A DNA stretch of 12,235 nucleotides from Eimeria necatrix (GCF_000499385.1 NW_013651879.1:1-12235), one strand, 5' to 3'; positions 1-8,889 are shown, counted from the stretch's first letter. Program-made: numbers and translations. The notes: generated by a model from the letters alone, not told the origin.

Positions 1-475
1 GCTTAGCGCATGAGATAATCTCTTGCTTGCATGCTGGCGCATCCTAGGCGGCCAGCTGACAACAGGAGTCTGTTGGTTTGTTATTCTTTGTAGGTTGTCG
101 GTCTGCGCACATTCGTATGGCTGCTGCAAAACAGTGCTTGGACAGTTGGGTAGCACGGCAGAAGTGATCTGTTGCGCGTGTGGCGGAGTCGCACCGCAGC
201 GGTTTAGGACGGGCACGTGTTGCATGCAGCATGTCTGTGTTTGGGTCTTGTGTGCAGCGAGTACGTAACTGACAGCAGCTTTCTGTCGTTTAGAGCTAGA
301 GGCATTCTGGCGCAGAAGGACGAATGGCTGCTTGGGACGGATTGCTTGGAGACATTGAAGAAGAGAGGCGGTGGTTTGGGAAATGCCATTCACCTTCTGC
401 GACATTTGTAATCCTCTGCATGGTATGCAGTCGGTACGTGTGAAGGACAGCAGTGTTCCCAGCTTCGTGCCTAGA
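1..475 (+). repeat. Family A repeat, copy 1 (left edge cut by window)
   Basis: This is a direct repeat of the segment at about 1108-1580. The offset is 1107 bp at the left end (the shared GATAATCTCTTGCTTGCATG is at 14-33 and 1121-1140) and 1109 bp at the right end (GGTATGCAG at 422-430 and 1531-1539). Bases 23-202 align to 1130-1309 without a gap with 29 differences, about 84 % identity by hand count. Beyond 202 there are small indels. The copy may begin before base 1. No terminal inverted repeats or target-site duplications are visible, so an old segmental tandem duplication fits better than an intact mobile element. Confidence 0.9.
23..202 (-). other. Possible decayed minus-strand coding block in A copy 1
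   Basis: I compared this 60-codon block with 1130-1309, gap-free. Differences fall 18, 5 and 6 times on first, second and third positions of + codons beginning at 23. First positions of those + codons are third positions of the exactly antisense minus-strand frame, so the pattern is what old minus-strand coding would leave. That frame is open from an ATG at 230-232 down to a TAG at 44-46 (62 codons). Where copy 1 has the TAG, copy 2 has TAT. The peptide is unrecognised. Chance is possible, because several frames and blocks were examined and the hand-worked chi-square is only about 10.8 on 2 degrees of freedom. Confidence 0.25.
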
Positions 476-761
476 CGGATGCGGCGCAGAAATACGAATA
501 GCTGTTTCTGAAGGTCACTATCGGAGCGGGTGGTTTGAAGGAGAGCACTCCACCAGGCGTTGTCAGTCTTGTGGGTGGGGGATCTTGCGAGCTTTGGGTA
601 ACCTTAGGTGCAGTTCGACGGTTGTTGATCGGTGGCTGGGCATTGCAAAATGAGGGGCCGCAGCGGTGGTTGTGTCTGTGCATTGTTGAGCCACGTATCG
701 GGTGCCGGGGCAAAGAAGATGTTTTCAGAGGATCGTGCATTACTGGGATTTTTTGCATCTG

Positions 762-806
762 GTCAGATGGTCGCAGGTGCGACGCACAGCTTTTGCAGTG
801 CACACG
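762..806 (+). repeat. 45-bp exact direct repeat, copy 1
   Basis: Bases 762-806 are identical to 960-1004, in the same orientation and 198 bp apart. The shared stretch runs from GTCAGATGGTCGCAGG to CAGTGCACACG. Flanking bases on either side do not match. The perfect identity contrasts with the roughly 84 % identity of the A copies on either side, so this duplication is younger. Confidence 0.97.
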
Positions 807-959
807 CGGACTACGGGGAGGCGCGATACGGGCATGTTGGGGCTGTGGCATCACTTTGGATTGCCACGGGTGCTGGGCGTTTGTCAAGTGGCATAGCTAG
901 GGGGTGTTTGGGAAGGAGTTGGCGTGTGGGAAGGCGTTATTTCCGGCCTGTTCTACGTT

Positions 960-1004
960 GTCAGATGGTCGCAGGTGCGACGCACAGCTTTTGCAGTGCA
1001 CACG
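960..1004 (+). repeat. 45-bp exact direct repeat, copy 2
   Basis: This is the second copy of the exact 45-bp repeat, 198 bp downstream of the first. It contains a GTGCAC palindrome and the run GGTGCGACGCACAGC. It lies in the spacer between the two A copies and is not part of the A unit as far as I can align it. Confidence 0.97.
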
Positions 1005-1107
1005 TGTCGTGAGCGACGGCTTTAACGCGAAGTTGCTGAAGAAACGAGATGCAGTGTGACTGGCAAGGCGTGGTGAGGTAGCCTGCTTCAAGTCTGCGCA
1101 GGCTGTG

Positions 1108-1580
1108 CGTTAGCGCACGAGATAATCTCTTGCTTGCATGCTGGCGATTCATAGGAGGCCAGCTGACAACAGGAATCTGTTGGTTTGTTGTTCTTCGTGG
1201 AGTGGCGGTCTGCGCACGTTCGTCTGGCTGCTGCAGAGCACTGCTTGGACAACTGGGTTGCACGACAGAGCTGATCCGTTGCGGGTTTGGCGGACTCGCA
1301 TCGCAGTGTTGGATTCGACGGACACGCGTTTTATGAAACATTTGTGTTCGCCTGCCTCGTGTGCAGCTAGTAAGTAACTGACAGCAGTTTTCCGTCGCTT
1401 AGAATAAGAGGCGTTCTGGCGCAGAAACAGGAATACCTGTTAAGGACGGATTGCTTGGGGGCATCGAAGAAGAGAGGTAGTGTTTTCGGGATTGGAACTC
1501 GCCTTTTGGGACATTTTCAAGCCCCTGCCTGGTATGCAGCCGGAACGTGTGAAAGGCAGCAGTCTTCCCACCTTGTTGTC
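1108..1580 (+). repeat. Family A repeat, copy 2
   Basis: This is the second direct copy of the segment at 1-475, in the same orientation. Homology runs from the TAGCGCA at 1111 through the shared GTAACTGACAGCAG near 1373-1386 and GAAGAAGAGAGG near 1466 to about 1580, after which similarity is lost. Just before it, 1105-1118 contains GTGCG-TTAG-CGCAC, a small perfect hairpin that straddles the start of detectable homology. The antisense frame paired to the + codons starting at 1130 is open through the aligned block here, whereas copy 1 has a TAG in it at 44-46. Confidence 0.9.
1130..1309 (-). other. Possible decayed minus-strand coding block in A copy 2
   Basis: This is the partner of the block at 23-202. 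The same antisense frame is open from about 1333 down to a stop at 1088-1090, without any ATG, so as it stands it could only be an exon or a fragment. Segments such as ATDxxCRATQLSK and TKNNKPTDSCCQLA are shared with copy 1. I recognise no family. A 2-bp length difference just upstream (about 202-215 against 1309-1325) puts the two copies out of frame there, so an intact gene in both copies is excluded. Confidence 0.22.
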
Positions 1581-2060
1581 TTCTAGTTGCGCTTTTTCGA
1601 TATTTCTGTCATCACATACGCCTAGAAAGTGTGCAATAGCTTCTATGACTCTAGCAAGCTGAACTTATCGCAATATGTCTGTCGTTTTGTGATGTGGCAG
1701 ATGCGAGCTTTTGGGGTTTTTTTGAGGTATGTGATTTGGAAACCGATGTGCAATGCCACCTATGGTAAAATCAATCTTTGCATTCTGAATTTGGCGTTTA
1801 GCGAGTGAGCCAATTGTTATAGGCCTTAGCAGCTTGAGACACGGTTGACTCATTTTGGGCGGTTGTTGCGGCCTTTTATGAGCGGAAAACGTGTTGTACA
1901 GATGTGCCAGTAAGTGCTGTTTGTGGTGTCCTCTTCAGTGCGACGGTACGCATGCGGGAAATTTTTTGGCATTGAGTAAGAGCCTTTTCGCAGCCTTGTT
2001 GGGACCGCCTTCATGACTTCCATGACTGTGAACTGAGTGTTCCGAGCGTTCCGTGAATAT
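1580..2060. other. G+T-rich unique stretch, no gene seen
   Basis: No repeat or coding signal was found. Base composition is strongly asymmetric between strands: in 1681-1740 I count 26 T, 22 G, 8 A and 4 C. Runs such as TTTTGGGGTTTTTTTGAGG at about 1710-1728 are not telomere repeats and do not form an array. Confidence 0.5.
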
Positions 2061-2062
2061 GT

Positions 2063-2102
2063 TGTTTCACAGCAGCTCGAGCAGTACGAGCTGAATGAAA
2101 CA
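2063..2102 (+). other. Two-tier inverted repeat (hairpin-forming)
   Basis: The inner arms CAGCTCG (2073-2079) and CGAGCTG (2087-2093) are perfectly complementary around a 7-base loop. After a small 3/2 internal loop, the outer arms TGTTTCA-type pair again, with GTTTCA (2064-2069) matching TGAAAC (2096-2101) and one more T-A pair outside. The total is 14 pairs. It sits in otherwise unique DNA. No box motifs, flanking gene or U-tract of a bacterial terminator accompany it, so a small structured RNA is only a possibility. Confidence 0.6.
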
Positions 2103-2790
2103 CTTTGAGCAAGTTGATTGATTCATAGTCTGTTGGATGGTTCGTTGAACACAGGATGAGGCAAAGAACCTGCTTGTGTAGTCTTCGCTTTGAATAGTAT
2201 CATGCAAGTCCATATCCTGGGAATGCTGTTAAATAATGCTCGAAAAGTCAGTGCCTTCTTCTGCCGGACACACATGCCTGCCATACATTTTGGCATTAGG
2301 ATTTGCAGGCCTAGCAAGGATTTCGAATTGTAGCGCGTACGTGAAAGAATTTGTGCAAGATGTTAGCTGCCATCGGAATTTACATTCGTGGAGTTGTATG
2401 AAGGATGGCCTTGCGGGATATTGGCCTGCTAAAGGTCTGTCGTTGCGCACTAAGTTAGCCATCTGCATTCGGCGTTTTTTTTGGACGTTTGCTTCGCCTC
2501 GCGTAAAAACCAACCGAGTGGCTAAAGTAGTCTCGCGCATGCCTGGTGACTTCATTTTGCGTATCAGAGCACATACACTGCACTGGAAACATAGATGAGT
2601 CGATCGTGATTCAAAATTGGCAAAGCGCATGGAAACCACAGTTTGGCAGATTCGTACAAACACACCGGCGTCTTTTTTGATGTCATAAAGAAGTGGTTTA
2701 GTACTGGTGGAAATATGAGGGTCACGAAGAGCTTGCAGAAACGTTTATGTGCTAAAGTATGTCATAAATATTTTGTTGTGAATTATGTTT
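2103..2790. other. Unique stretch with overlapping chance-length frames
   Basis: Two overlapping frames lie here on opposite strands: 2236-2598 plus (120 codons) and 2229-2663 minus (144 codons). Neither shows recognisable motifs, signal peptides or repeats. No homologous copy exists in the window against which to test them. I do not call a gene. Confidence 0.45.
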
Positions 2791-2791
2791 A

Positions 2792-2886
2792 TTGAACATT
2801 TTCAGTATGGCATAACGCTGTCTCGATATGCGCTTGATGCACACATTCCAGTTGGACGGTTAGTGCAAATGCAACAAAATGTTCAA
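2792..2886 (+). repeat. 11-bp inverted repeat with 73-bp spacer
   Basis: TTGAACATTTT at 2792-2802 is the exact reverse complement of AAAATGTTCAA at 2876-2886. Similarity extends weakly beyond both arms (TTTATTGAACATTTTCAGT against the complement of ATGTTCAACACTGAATA). An AATAAA lies just downstream at about 2901, but with no gene upstream there is no reason to call a polyadenylation site. It could be the remnant of a small inverted-repeat element, but no target-site duplication is visible. Confidence 0.5.
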
Positions 2887-2899
2887 CACTGAATACACA

Positions 2900-5800
2900 A
2901 AATAAATTTGCACCCGTGTTTGTTAGTGCTATGGTACTTCATAGGTGTCGTATATGCATTTCTGTTGACGACTTTCGCGACTTGCCGCACGCGCAGCTGC
3001 TTTATACTTACCCTTGAGCACGAATGGCTGCAGATGCGACCTCCGTGATTTTAATTCGCTTGTGCTGACCCCCCTTGAAACGCTGCTCCAAACAGCAAAA
3101 GAAAGTGTCTAATCGGTTGTACCCTGTGAACAGGCGCCTTACCGCTTCTCAGGCGCATGCTTCCTGAAAGACTTGCAACCTATTCTGTTAAATGCAAGCA
3201 ACATTTTGTGTTATGCTTTTAAATAAGAGCGAAATTCAATGGTGTTTTAATCTTGGAGGTCTGCAGAAGGTGCGGAAGATGAAATAACGGCGGCCTGCGG
3301 CGTGGTTTCGTGCACGCATACGGTTTTCATGAAGCCCTCATTTTGCGAGCACTTCCTTGCCCCTCTGGACAGTCAAAACACCCGCTGAGCAGCTCGCCAA
3401 ACACCTTATGAACAACTATTAGCATTTTAGTAAATCTGGTTTGCCAGATCTTACGACAGTGCATCAAGTCTTCACTCAACGCACAAAAGAATGCTGGGAT
3501 CTTCGCGCGTTGGAGATGCCTCGCTTTTGCGGTAACTGGCTCGTGGGCCTAACCACTAATGGCGCAGGCTGAACGATTTGTTTACGAGATATCGCTTCAA
3601 AGCCTCATATTTCGGCATGGCAATGTGGTGCATGAAACGGGAAGATTGAATATTGCAAATAGATGAATCGTGTCCCGTTTTCTGCATTAAGCATGCTCAC
3701 ACCACAAAAGAGAAACTGCAATTAATTTGCTCGCGCTACAGACTGTGCCGTGAACATCGTTCTCGACACACATCTCAGGTGAGTCTACTCCTTTGATGTG
3801 CTGCGAGTGCATAGGTTGAGTGCTTGATTCCTACACCAAGCGTTACTATCGCCTGTCGCTACACAGTTGTGCACTAACAAAGAACGGGCAGTAAACGCCG
3901 TTTCAGATTAGCCATTCGAAATTTACGATACGGGAGAACAAGTCAAAGTGAGCAGCAATGGCAACTTGCCGAAATGTTTTTATTCCGATTCAAGAGAGTA
4001 GGCCTTATGCGTATATTTTGTCAAGCGTGCGCAATGCCTAAAATATGGAATGTGAACCGCCTTTTGTCATCTCCCTTCCTTCATAATCAAGTGTGCCGAG
4101 TTACGAATTCGCAAGGAAGGTGAAATTCTCAGCGTGCACCTTGTGGATGTCTACAAGCAGGGTTTTGGCTCCTTGACAATCGGTGGGTTTTCTGTGAACT
4201 GTAGATGTTGACCACTGACTGCATAGCTCTCTTTTTCCCGCTCTGTGTCCTCGGATTGCATCATATATTCTCTCTTTCCTTCTTGTGGACCATGCGGTGA
4301 GCAACAGCATATTTACTGAGTTATTTACACCTTTGCGAGGTTGAACACAGTTTAGTGACTGTACTACGGCATGCTGTGAGTTGGCCACATAGCGAATAAT
4401 GCACAGCCTGACAGGAGACAGCTGCACAACTGAGTCACCGTAGCTCACCGAAAGATTGCTCACAACACACCCATGCGTTCGCTTAGTGGCTTACTTCCGT
4501 TGTTTCATGGTTTGTGTAGCTCTATCTGTTCACGTTGAGGAACCGGTGTGCGAGCGCCGATTGCTTATCGTATGCCATAAGGTGGCAGTGACAAGTGGGC
4601 CACGCTGGCCAAGTATTTTCGGATTTTAGATACCTTTACAGAAGCAGTCGTCTTGGGCGGTTGCTGATGTTAAACTTCATGAATCTGTGAACGTGACTGA
4701 ATAATCGTACCGTTAAGACTTGACGCCAAGCGCGTTTAATGCTGTTACATGAAATACGTGCAGTGGCACATTGCAAGCATCGTGTTAAAGCGTCCTGCAA
4801 ATACGTTTTGGGCTCACTGTGCTTCTTGATCATGTTGTGCATCTGCAGTGTGGTAGTGAAAGCCTGACGATGGCCTAGGAACCAGCAGGTTCGCGCCAGA
4901 ATAGTGCATCTGCAGCCTCAAACTATGTTGCTGTAAGGATTTGCCTTTCGCTCGGATATTGCGTCAAGTACGTGACTGCTGCCTATTTTTTCAAGCTAAC
5001 AAGTAGCATTTTTGCGTGCATTTGACCCTTATGCCAGCGGCAGTTTCCAGCTACAAAAAATATCGATAACTGATGCGGTTCGATCTGTGCACGTTTTTGT
5101 ATTCTTCAGGGTTTCGGGCGGTGAACGTCACGTACATGTACGCTGATTTCTGTCGCTTGGAATATTGTATACAGCTGCATTGTGAGCTGTGATTACTATT
5201 GATATCGTCAGGTATTGGTACTCGTTTGGCTTTAGGTAGAAACTTGCCTGCGCGTTCATTGGAATCAAGGAATTTCCAAGCTGTTTGGCGCACGTGAGAT
5301 ACTTAAGTTCTAATGGCAGTTAGGCGCTGTAGTGTGCCTGCTTTTTCGTAAAATTAGCGCTGGATGTGAACAACTTTACTGCTGGGAGACTCGTGGCGTA
5401 TGCTGTTGTCAACTGACATATTTCGGCGACGTTCTTATGTGAGTACCTAAAATGCAGTCAGTGCATCAAATGCTGCAGGTAAACTGGACGTTCAAAGGCT
5501 GCAGCGTAGCATTAGAATATTGCTGTCGGCATACATGCTTGTGCGACACTTGTCTAATCTTGGTTGGAATGCAGGCAGTATGAGAAGAGCACCAGATGTT
5601 AGTCTCCACGATTTTGCATTGTGAGGCATAGAAGTGAATACTGTTCTCTAGAGCAGGAACACTGCAGACGTTCGGCCGCCTTCTGGTAGTTGCACTAGCC
5701 GCTAGGTATCTTGCTGTCGATTCAGAATAGACAAACGCTGCTAGACTTTCGGCTTGCATTATCTTCGATACCATGGCTGGTAGGCATCTGCCTCGCTTAT

Positions 5801-5900
5801 GAAGAGCATCGATACCAAATTGTTTTTCGTTCGCGAGCATTATGCGTAGTGATAAATTTGTCGAGTAATGGCATGAATTGTTGAAGCCCTGCGCGGACCA
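2900..5900. other. Three kilobases of unique DNA, no gene or repeat seen
   Basis: I read this stretch on both strands and found no convincing coding region, RNA gene or repeat. The longest frames are 4101-4463 minus (120 codons) and, at the right margin, 5466-5939 minus (157 codons, running into B copy 1); both are unrecognised. A short stretch, GCTGTGAGTTGGCCACATAG at 4373-4392, resembles the family B motif but is too short to count alone. The strand asymmetry seen in the first 2 kb is absent: 3901-3960 has 22 A, 10 C, 14 G and 14 T. Confidence 0.5.
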
Positions 5901-5919
5901 CTTCAGTTCTCTCGAAGTC

Positions 5920-6480
5920 GCCTCCGGGACCGATAACACGCAGCAAATGATTTCTCATGTAATATGGTCTGGTGACACTTTCATGCACTGCGACAGCGTA
6001 TTTAGTAGCAAGAGCGAGTACTCAACTCGATTTCTTCATCTGTCTGACTGAAAGCGTCGAAGGTTTCTTGCGAGACTCATGTCGGCCTCCACCTGCAGCG
6101 AATGTGCATGTGGGCGTGTTCGGTGAGCAAATGAGCATCATATGTACTAGAATGCTGCTAGTTGAGTTTGTCGCCAAGATGTTCCCCAACATAGAGTGGC
6201 AAAACACATCCCACTGCAAGCAAGCTGTGCGTGACCACATGGCAAGCTGCCTAGCCTAATTTCATGGGCGGGGGAGGCGTCCATCCTGTGAGACACGTTG
6301 TACGCATTGCATGTGGCTTCGGCATTGTTTTTCTGCATATTGTGCTCATGGTTGCATGATTGAGTGGACACCCGAAATGTCCGTGTAAGCATCATTGTTA
6401 CAAGACAAAATGCGAGTCACTTGCAAGCGCTGTTGGGAGATGTGGCAGTTAGGCGTGCGGATAGTACGGGCGGGACTATT
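5920..6480 (+). repeat. Family B repeat, copy 1
   Basis: This is a direct repeat of about 7390-7975. Shared landmarks are AAATGATTTCTCAT (5945 and 7416), ATGCACTGCGACAGCGT, GCCTCCACCTGCAGCGA, TAGAATGCTGCTAGTT, GCTGTGCGTGACCACATGGC and GCTTCGGCATTGTT. The first 102 bases from the ATG at 5947 differ from copy 2 at 16 positions. Downstream there are indels, including about 10 extra bases in copy 2 near 7575-7590. Upstream homology fades by about 5900. No inverted termini are visible. Confidence 0.9.
5947..6051 (+). other. B copy 1 conserved small frame, stopped by TGA
   Basis: A plus-strand frame of 34 codons runs from the ATG at 5947 to a TGA at 6049-6051. Against copy 2 (7418 onward) its differences fall 6, 1 and 9 times on codon positions 1, 2 and 3. 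The residue changes are mostly conservative: V/L, D/E, T/S, Y/F, S/A, L/I, with S/G and E/K less so. This is what a formerly translated sequence would leave. The stop replaces a TGG (W) of copy 2 by one base change, and similarity in the same frame continues past it, so copy 1 would be a pseudogene fragment if the frame was ever real. No family is recognised. Confidence 0.3.
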
Positions 6481-6603
6481 ACGTGCATCTGTGCTGGATA
6501 ACAGCAACTGCGGCAGCGCCAGCATGTTCATGTTTTGTTCCGGATGCAACAGAGCGTGTGCTCAGTTGGGTGCTCGAAAAAGCTTATGTAATTCGTGTGG
6601 TAA

Positions 6604-6630
6604 ACAGCTTGTGAGTGGGGTATTGCTAAC
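6604..6630 (+). repeat. Short B-motif-like fragment
   Basis: AAACAGCTTGTGAGTGG matches AAACAGGCTGTGAGTGG of B copy 3 (from 9247) at 15 of 17 positions. Read in frame it gives KQLVSG against KQAVSG. It lies outside the B units as I can align them. Confidence 0.35.
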
Positions 6631-6811
6631 ATTTTGCGCTGGCCCAAGCCCACTCAATTTTTGTGTTCGAGCACGCGCATACGGCTTTACATAGCTGGGG
6701 ACTGACCGGCTTCTGACGTTTGGCGTGACTTTATGATGACTCGCAGGCTACCACCCAGCGTTCTGCCAGGCCGTTGTGCAGAACTATGCGCTGATATGCC
6801 CGTTGAACTGA

Positions 6812-6835
6812 ACAGGATGTGCGTGACCGCATGCT
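6812..6835 (+). repeat. Short B-motif fragment
   Basis: ACAGGATGTGCGTGACCGCA resembles the ACAGGCTGTGCGTGACCACA consensus of family B with two substitutions, in the same orientation. It lies between B copies 1 and 2. Confidence 0.45.
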
Positions 6836-7036
6836 GCGTTTGCATGGTTGCATTTGGGAGGTTCCTTGACGGCAAACGCCGAAAAGACAAATCTGGGCCG
6901 CCCATATGAAATCTTTTGGATCAAAGAGCCCGTTGGTTCATGTTTGTCCCGAAGGTAAGCGTATGTGCTCGTACAAGTTTAACAACCTAGTATTGCTAAC
7001 GGCACGCAGTCCTCTGCGGCGTTTTTGCATTTCGCT

Positions 7037-7067
7037 ATGGTACGCAGTCCGTACGTGGGAAGCGGCA
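7037..7067 (+). repeat. Short fragment resembling the right end of family A
   Basis: ATGGTACGCAGTCCGTACGT here resembles ATGGTATGCAGTCGGTACGT at 420-439, differing at two bases, and the next bases (GGGAAG against GTGAAG) also match. It is the only A-like piece I see outside the two A copies. Confidence 0.45.
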
Positions 7068-7389
7068 CTCCTTGATTTTCGATGCAAATGTGCAAAAGCA
7101 ACGACAAAACCTTTCTCCTGAAGTAAAAGATTTGAAGAGGTGGAAATAAGCGATGATGGAAGCACATTTTGTTCCATCAGCACGTGTTTGATGTAATATG
7201 GAGGCGGCGCAGTTCTCTGGGCGGCACTACGCGCATTTCTGCTGTGGCAAAGATACTGGCATGTTACCTGGACGGTAATGGAGTTGCTCTCTGGTATCAC
7301 GCCTGAATAACATTTTTTTGCAGATGAGAAAGGACATTTCCAGGACAGCGTACGCTGCTATGGAAGGCCACCCTAATCTCTGCGAAGGC

Positions 7390-7975
7390 GCATCTCGGGG
7401 CCGCTAGCAGGCAACAAATGATTTCTCATCTGATATGGTCTGGTGAGTCTTTTATGCACTGCGACAGCGTGTTCAGTAGCAAAGGCAAATTTGCAACTCG
7501 ATTTATCCATCTGTCTGACTGGAAATACCAAAGATGTCTTGCGAAACTCATGTCCGCCTCCACCTGCAGCGATTATGCCTGTGCAGTATGCATGTGGGCG
7601 TTTTCGGTGCGCAAGTGAGCATCACATGTCCTAGAATGCTGCTAGTTACATTTGTCGTCAAGATGTTCCTCAACATGCTATAGCAGAACACATTTTACTG
7701 GATGCAGGCTGTGCGTGACCACATGGCGGCCGCGTAGCCTGATTTCTTGGGCGGCCGAGGCATCCATTTTGTGACACAAATCGTATGCATAGCATATAGC
7801 TTCGGCATTGTTCTTCTGCGCATTGTGCTCATGGCTACATGGTTGAATTGACACTCACGACATCCGTGTAAGAAGCGCCATTGTGTTACAGGACAAAATA
7901 CTAGTAACTTGCAGGTCCTGCTAGGAGGTGTGGCATTCATGCGCGCGGATATTTGTTAGCGCGAGCAAGTCAATA
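7390..7975 (+). repeat. Family B repeat, copy 2
   Basis: This is the direct copy of 5920-6480, in the same orientation, offset by 1471 bp at the left landmark and about 1484 bp at the GCTGTGCGTGACCACATGGC landmark. It ends in similarity near 7975 at the GCGCGGATA shared with 6456-6464. It is the best preserved B copy for the plus-strand frame beginning at 7418, which here has TGG where copy 1 has TGA. Confidence 0.9.
7418..7618 (+). other. B copy 2 conserved small frame (66 codons)
   Basis: This is the plus-strand frame from the ATG at 7418 to the TGA at 7616-7618. It is also open upstream to 7328. Its first 34 codons match copy 1 with mostly conservative changes, and its core DSVFSSKGKFATRFIHLSD matches copy 3 in frame (DSMFASESKCAVRFFHSSD). 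The tail is Cys-rich: AxTC, then YACAVCMW. About 10 extra bases near 7575-7590 shift the frame relative to copy 1. No domain is recognised. Codon-position counts favour this frame over the overlapping frame at 7443-7634, in which the same changes fall on other positions. It could be a decayed exon or chance. Confidence 0.3.
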
Positions 7976-8889
7976 AGGTGGATGCCTGATGGTTAAAATT
8001 TGCTGTTGCGGGCATGAGCTGTTGACTTTCTTGTGGCATCGCATGCACCGTTAGCTCACTGCGATGATTGGAAAATCTGGCTGCTTCGCGTGTTGCCAAT
8101 AGCGTGTGAGTACCGTGTAGTTGTTTTCTTGCACTGCGTAGAAAACGGTTGATTTGCTTTCTTTGTGCCAATGAAATGCGTTATGCATTCGAATTCCTGA
8201 TGGTCTATGTCGTTTCATGCTGTACTGTGCCGGCCTGTTCCTGGATCATGTTTTCTGCAGTGCAAAAATGTCGCCAGCAAGAAGCACCATGTGGGCTCTT
8301 TGTTTTTGTTCCTTTGGATCGGAACTTTATGCCAGGTTAGCGAATCTGATGAGCAACTTGTGTGTAAGCGTGCGCTGTGATTGTTTGCTTGCATGGTTGC
8401 GATCTATCGGCGGCAAATGTCGTCATCGAGGCAACAAATCTGTATACTACTACTGCAAAAAGCCTGTTTTTTAGGAGTTACAATAGAGCTGAAAGCCATA
8501 CTTCCGCACCGCAGAGTCATTCACGAGAGGCAATCTTGCTTAGTGTTATTACACGCCCAAGAAGGACACAGCTAATATGTGCAAAGCAACCGCCTTAGAT
8601 TCTCACACTAGACCTTTTGACATACAAAAGCGCTCATATTCGTTGAGGCTGGAAGACTTTCAGTGGCTGTTGTAACCGACGAAGGAAATATTGCAGCGAG
8701 CCTTCTCCAGGTGCAGCGGTGCTGGATCTATTTTCTGTATTTACATCTGCCTAGTAACAACGCCTGCGGCTGGCAGAAGATGCTTTTAGAGATGCCTGTG
8801 CTGCTGTGGCGCTTCGCGAATCGCCTAAAACTTAGCAAAGTAGCCTGACGGAATCAAAAGCGCTGGCCTAGTAGAAGTGACTTTGGCTG
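7975..8889. other. Interval between B copies 2 and 3, nothing firm seen
   Basis: Open frames of 61-85 codons lie at 8149-8598, but they overlap each other and match nothing I know. Isolated short matches to 6840-7250 exist (GCATGGTTGC, ATGTGCAAA, CTGCTGTGGC), but at inconsistent offsets of 1488-1562 bp, so I do not claim homology. Confidence 0.45.

Larger units (their letters stand above)
475..1108. other. Spacer between A copies, no gene supported
   Basis: Apart from the two 45-bp repeats I see nothing that supports a gene here. Overlapping open frames exist on both strands (for example 471-887 minus, 138 codons, and 535-900 plus), but none resembles a known protein and the + and - frames shadow each other. 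The + strand is G-rich: the line 541-600 has 23 G and 12 C by direct count. Confidence 0.6.
6480..7390. other. Interval between B copies 1 and 2, no gene supported
   Basis: This interval holds the two B-motif fragments and the A-like fragment listed separately. A run CATTTTTTTGCAG at 7311-7323 looks like a splice acceptor. The frame used by the conserved B ORF meets a TGA at 7325-7327 just after it, so it does not feed that frame. A frame starting at ATG 7324 ends after 27 codons. If the roughly 1.47-kb spacing reflects a large unit, this interval should be homologous to 7975-8889, but I could not align them by eye. Confidence 0.45.

Noticed and set aside
961..1341. Minus-strand frame of 126 codons across A copy 2, with an open counterpart in copy 1
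   Set aside because: Both copies are open in this frame, but the substitutions fall mainly on its second codon position, the opposite of what coding would leave.
1705..1730. TTTTGGGGTTTTTTT run resembling a telomere repeat
   Set aside because: It is a single occurrence with no tandem array.
2229..2663. Minus-strand frame of 144 codons and the opposing plus frame 2236-2598
   Set aside because: The two shadow each other, neither resembles a known protein, and there is no second copy for a codon test.
2899..2906. AATAAA as a polyadenylation signal
   Set aside because: No gene is supported upstream, and such a hexamer is expected by chance.
5075..5090. GGTTCGATCTG resembling a tRNA B box
   Set aside because: No acceptor stem, A box or cloverleaf could be built around it.
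5466..5939. Minus-strand open frame of 157 codons, the longest in the window
   Set aside because: About one frame this long is expected by chance in six frames of 12 kb at this composition; no motif is recognisable, and its start end runs into B copy 1 without a matching frame in copy 2.
6147..6395. Minus-strand frame in B copy 1 with similar residues in copy 2 (HEHN.QKNNAEA.C.AY)
   Set aside because: Differences are 6:6:11 by codon position, a weak excess, and copy 2 has a TGA just before the shared part; the plus-strand frame explains the block better.
7311..7323. Splice-acceptor-like CATTTTTTTGCAG before the B copy 2 frame
   Set aside because: A TGA follows at 7325-7327 in the frame of the conserved ORF, and B copy 1 has no equivalent tract.
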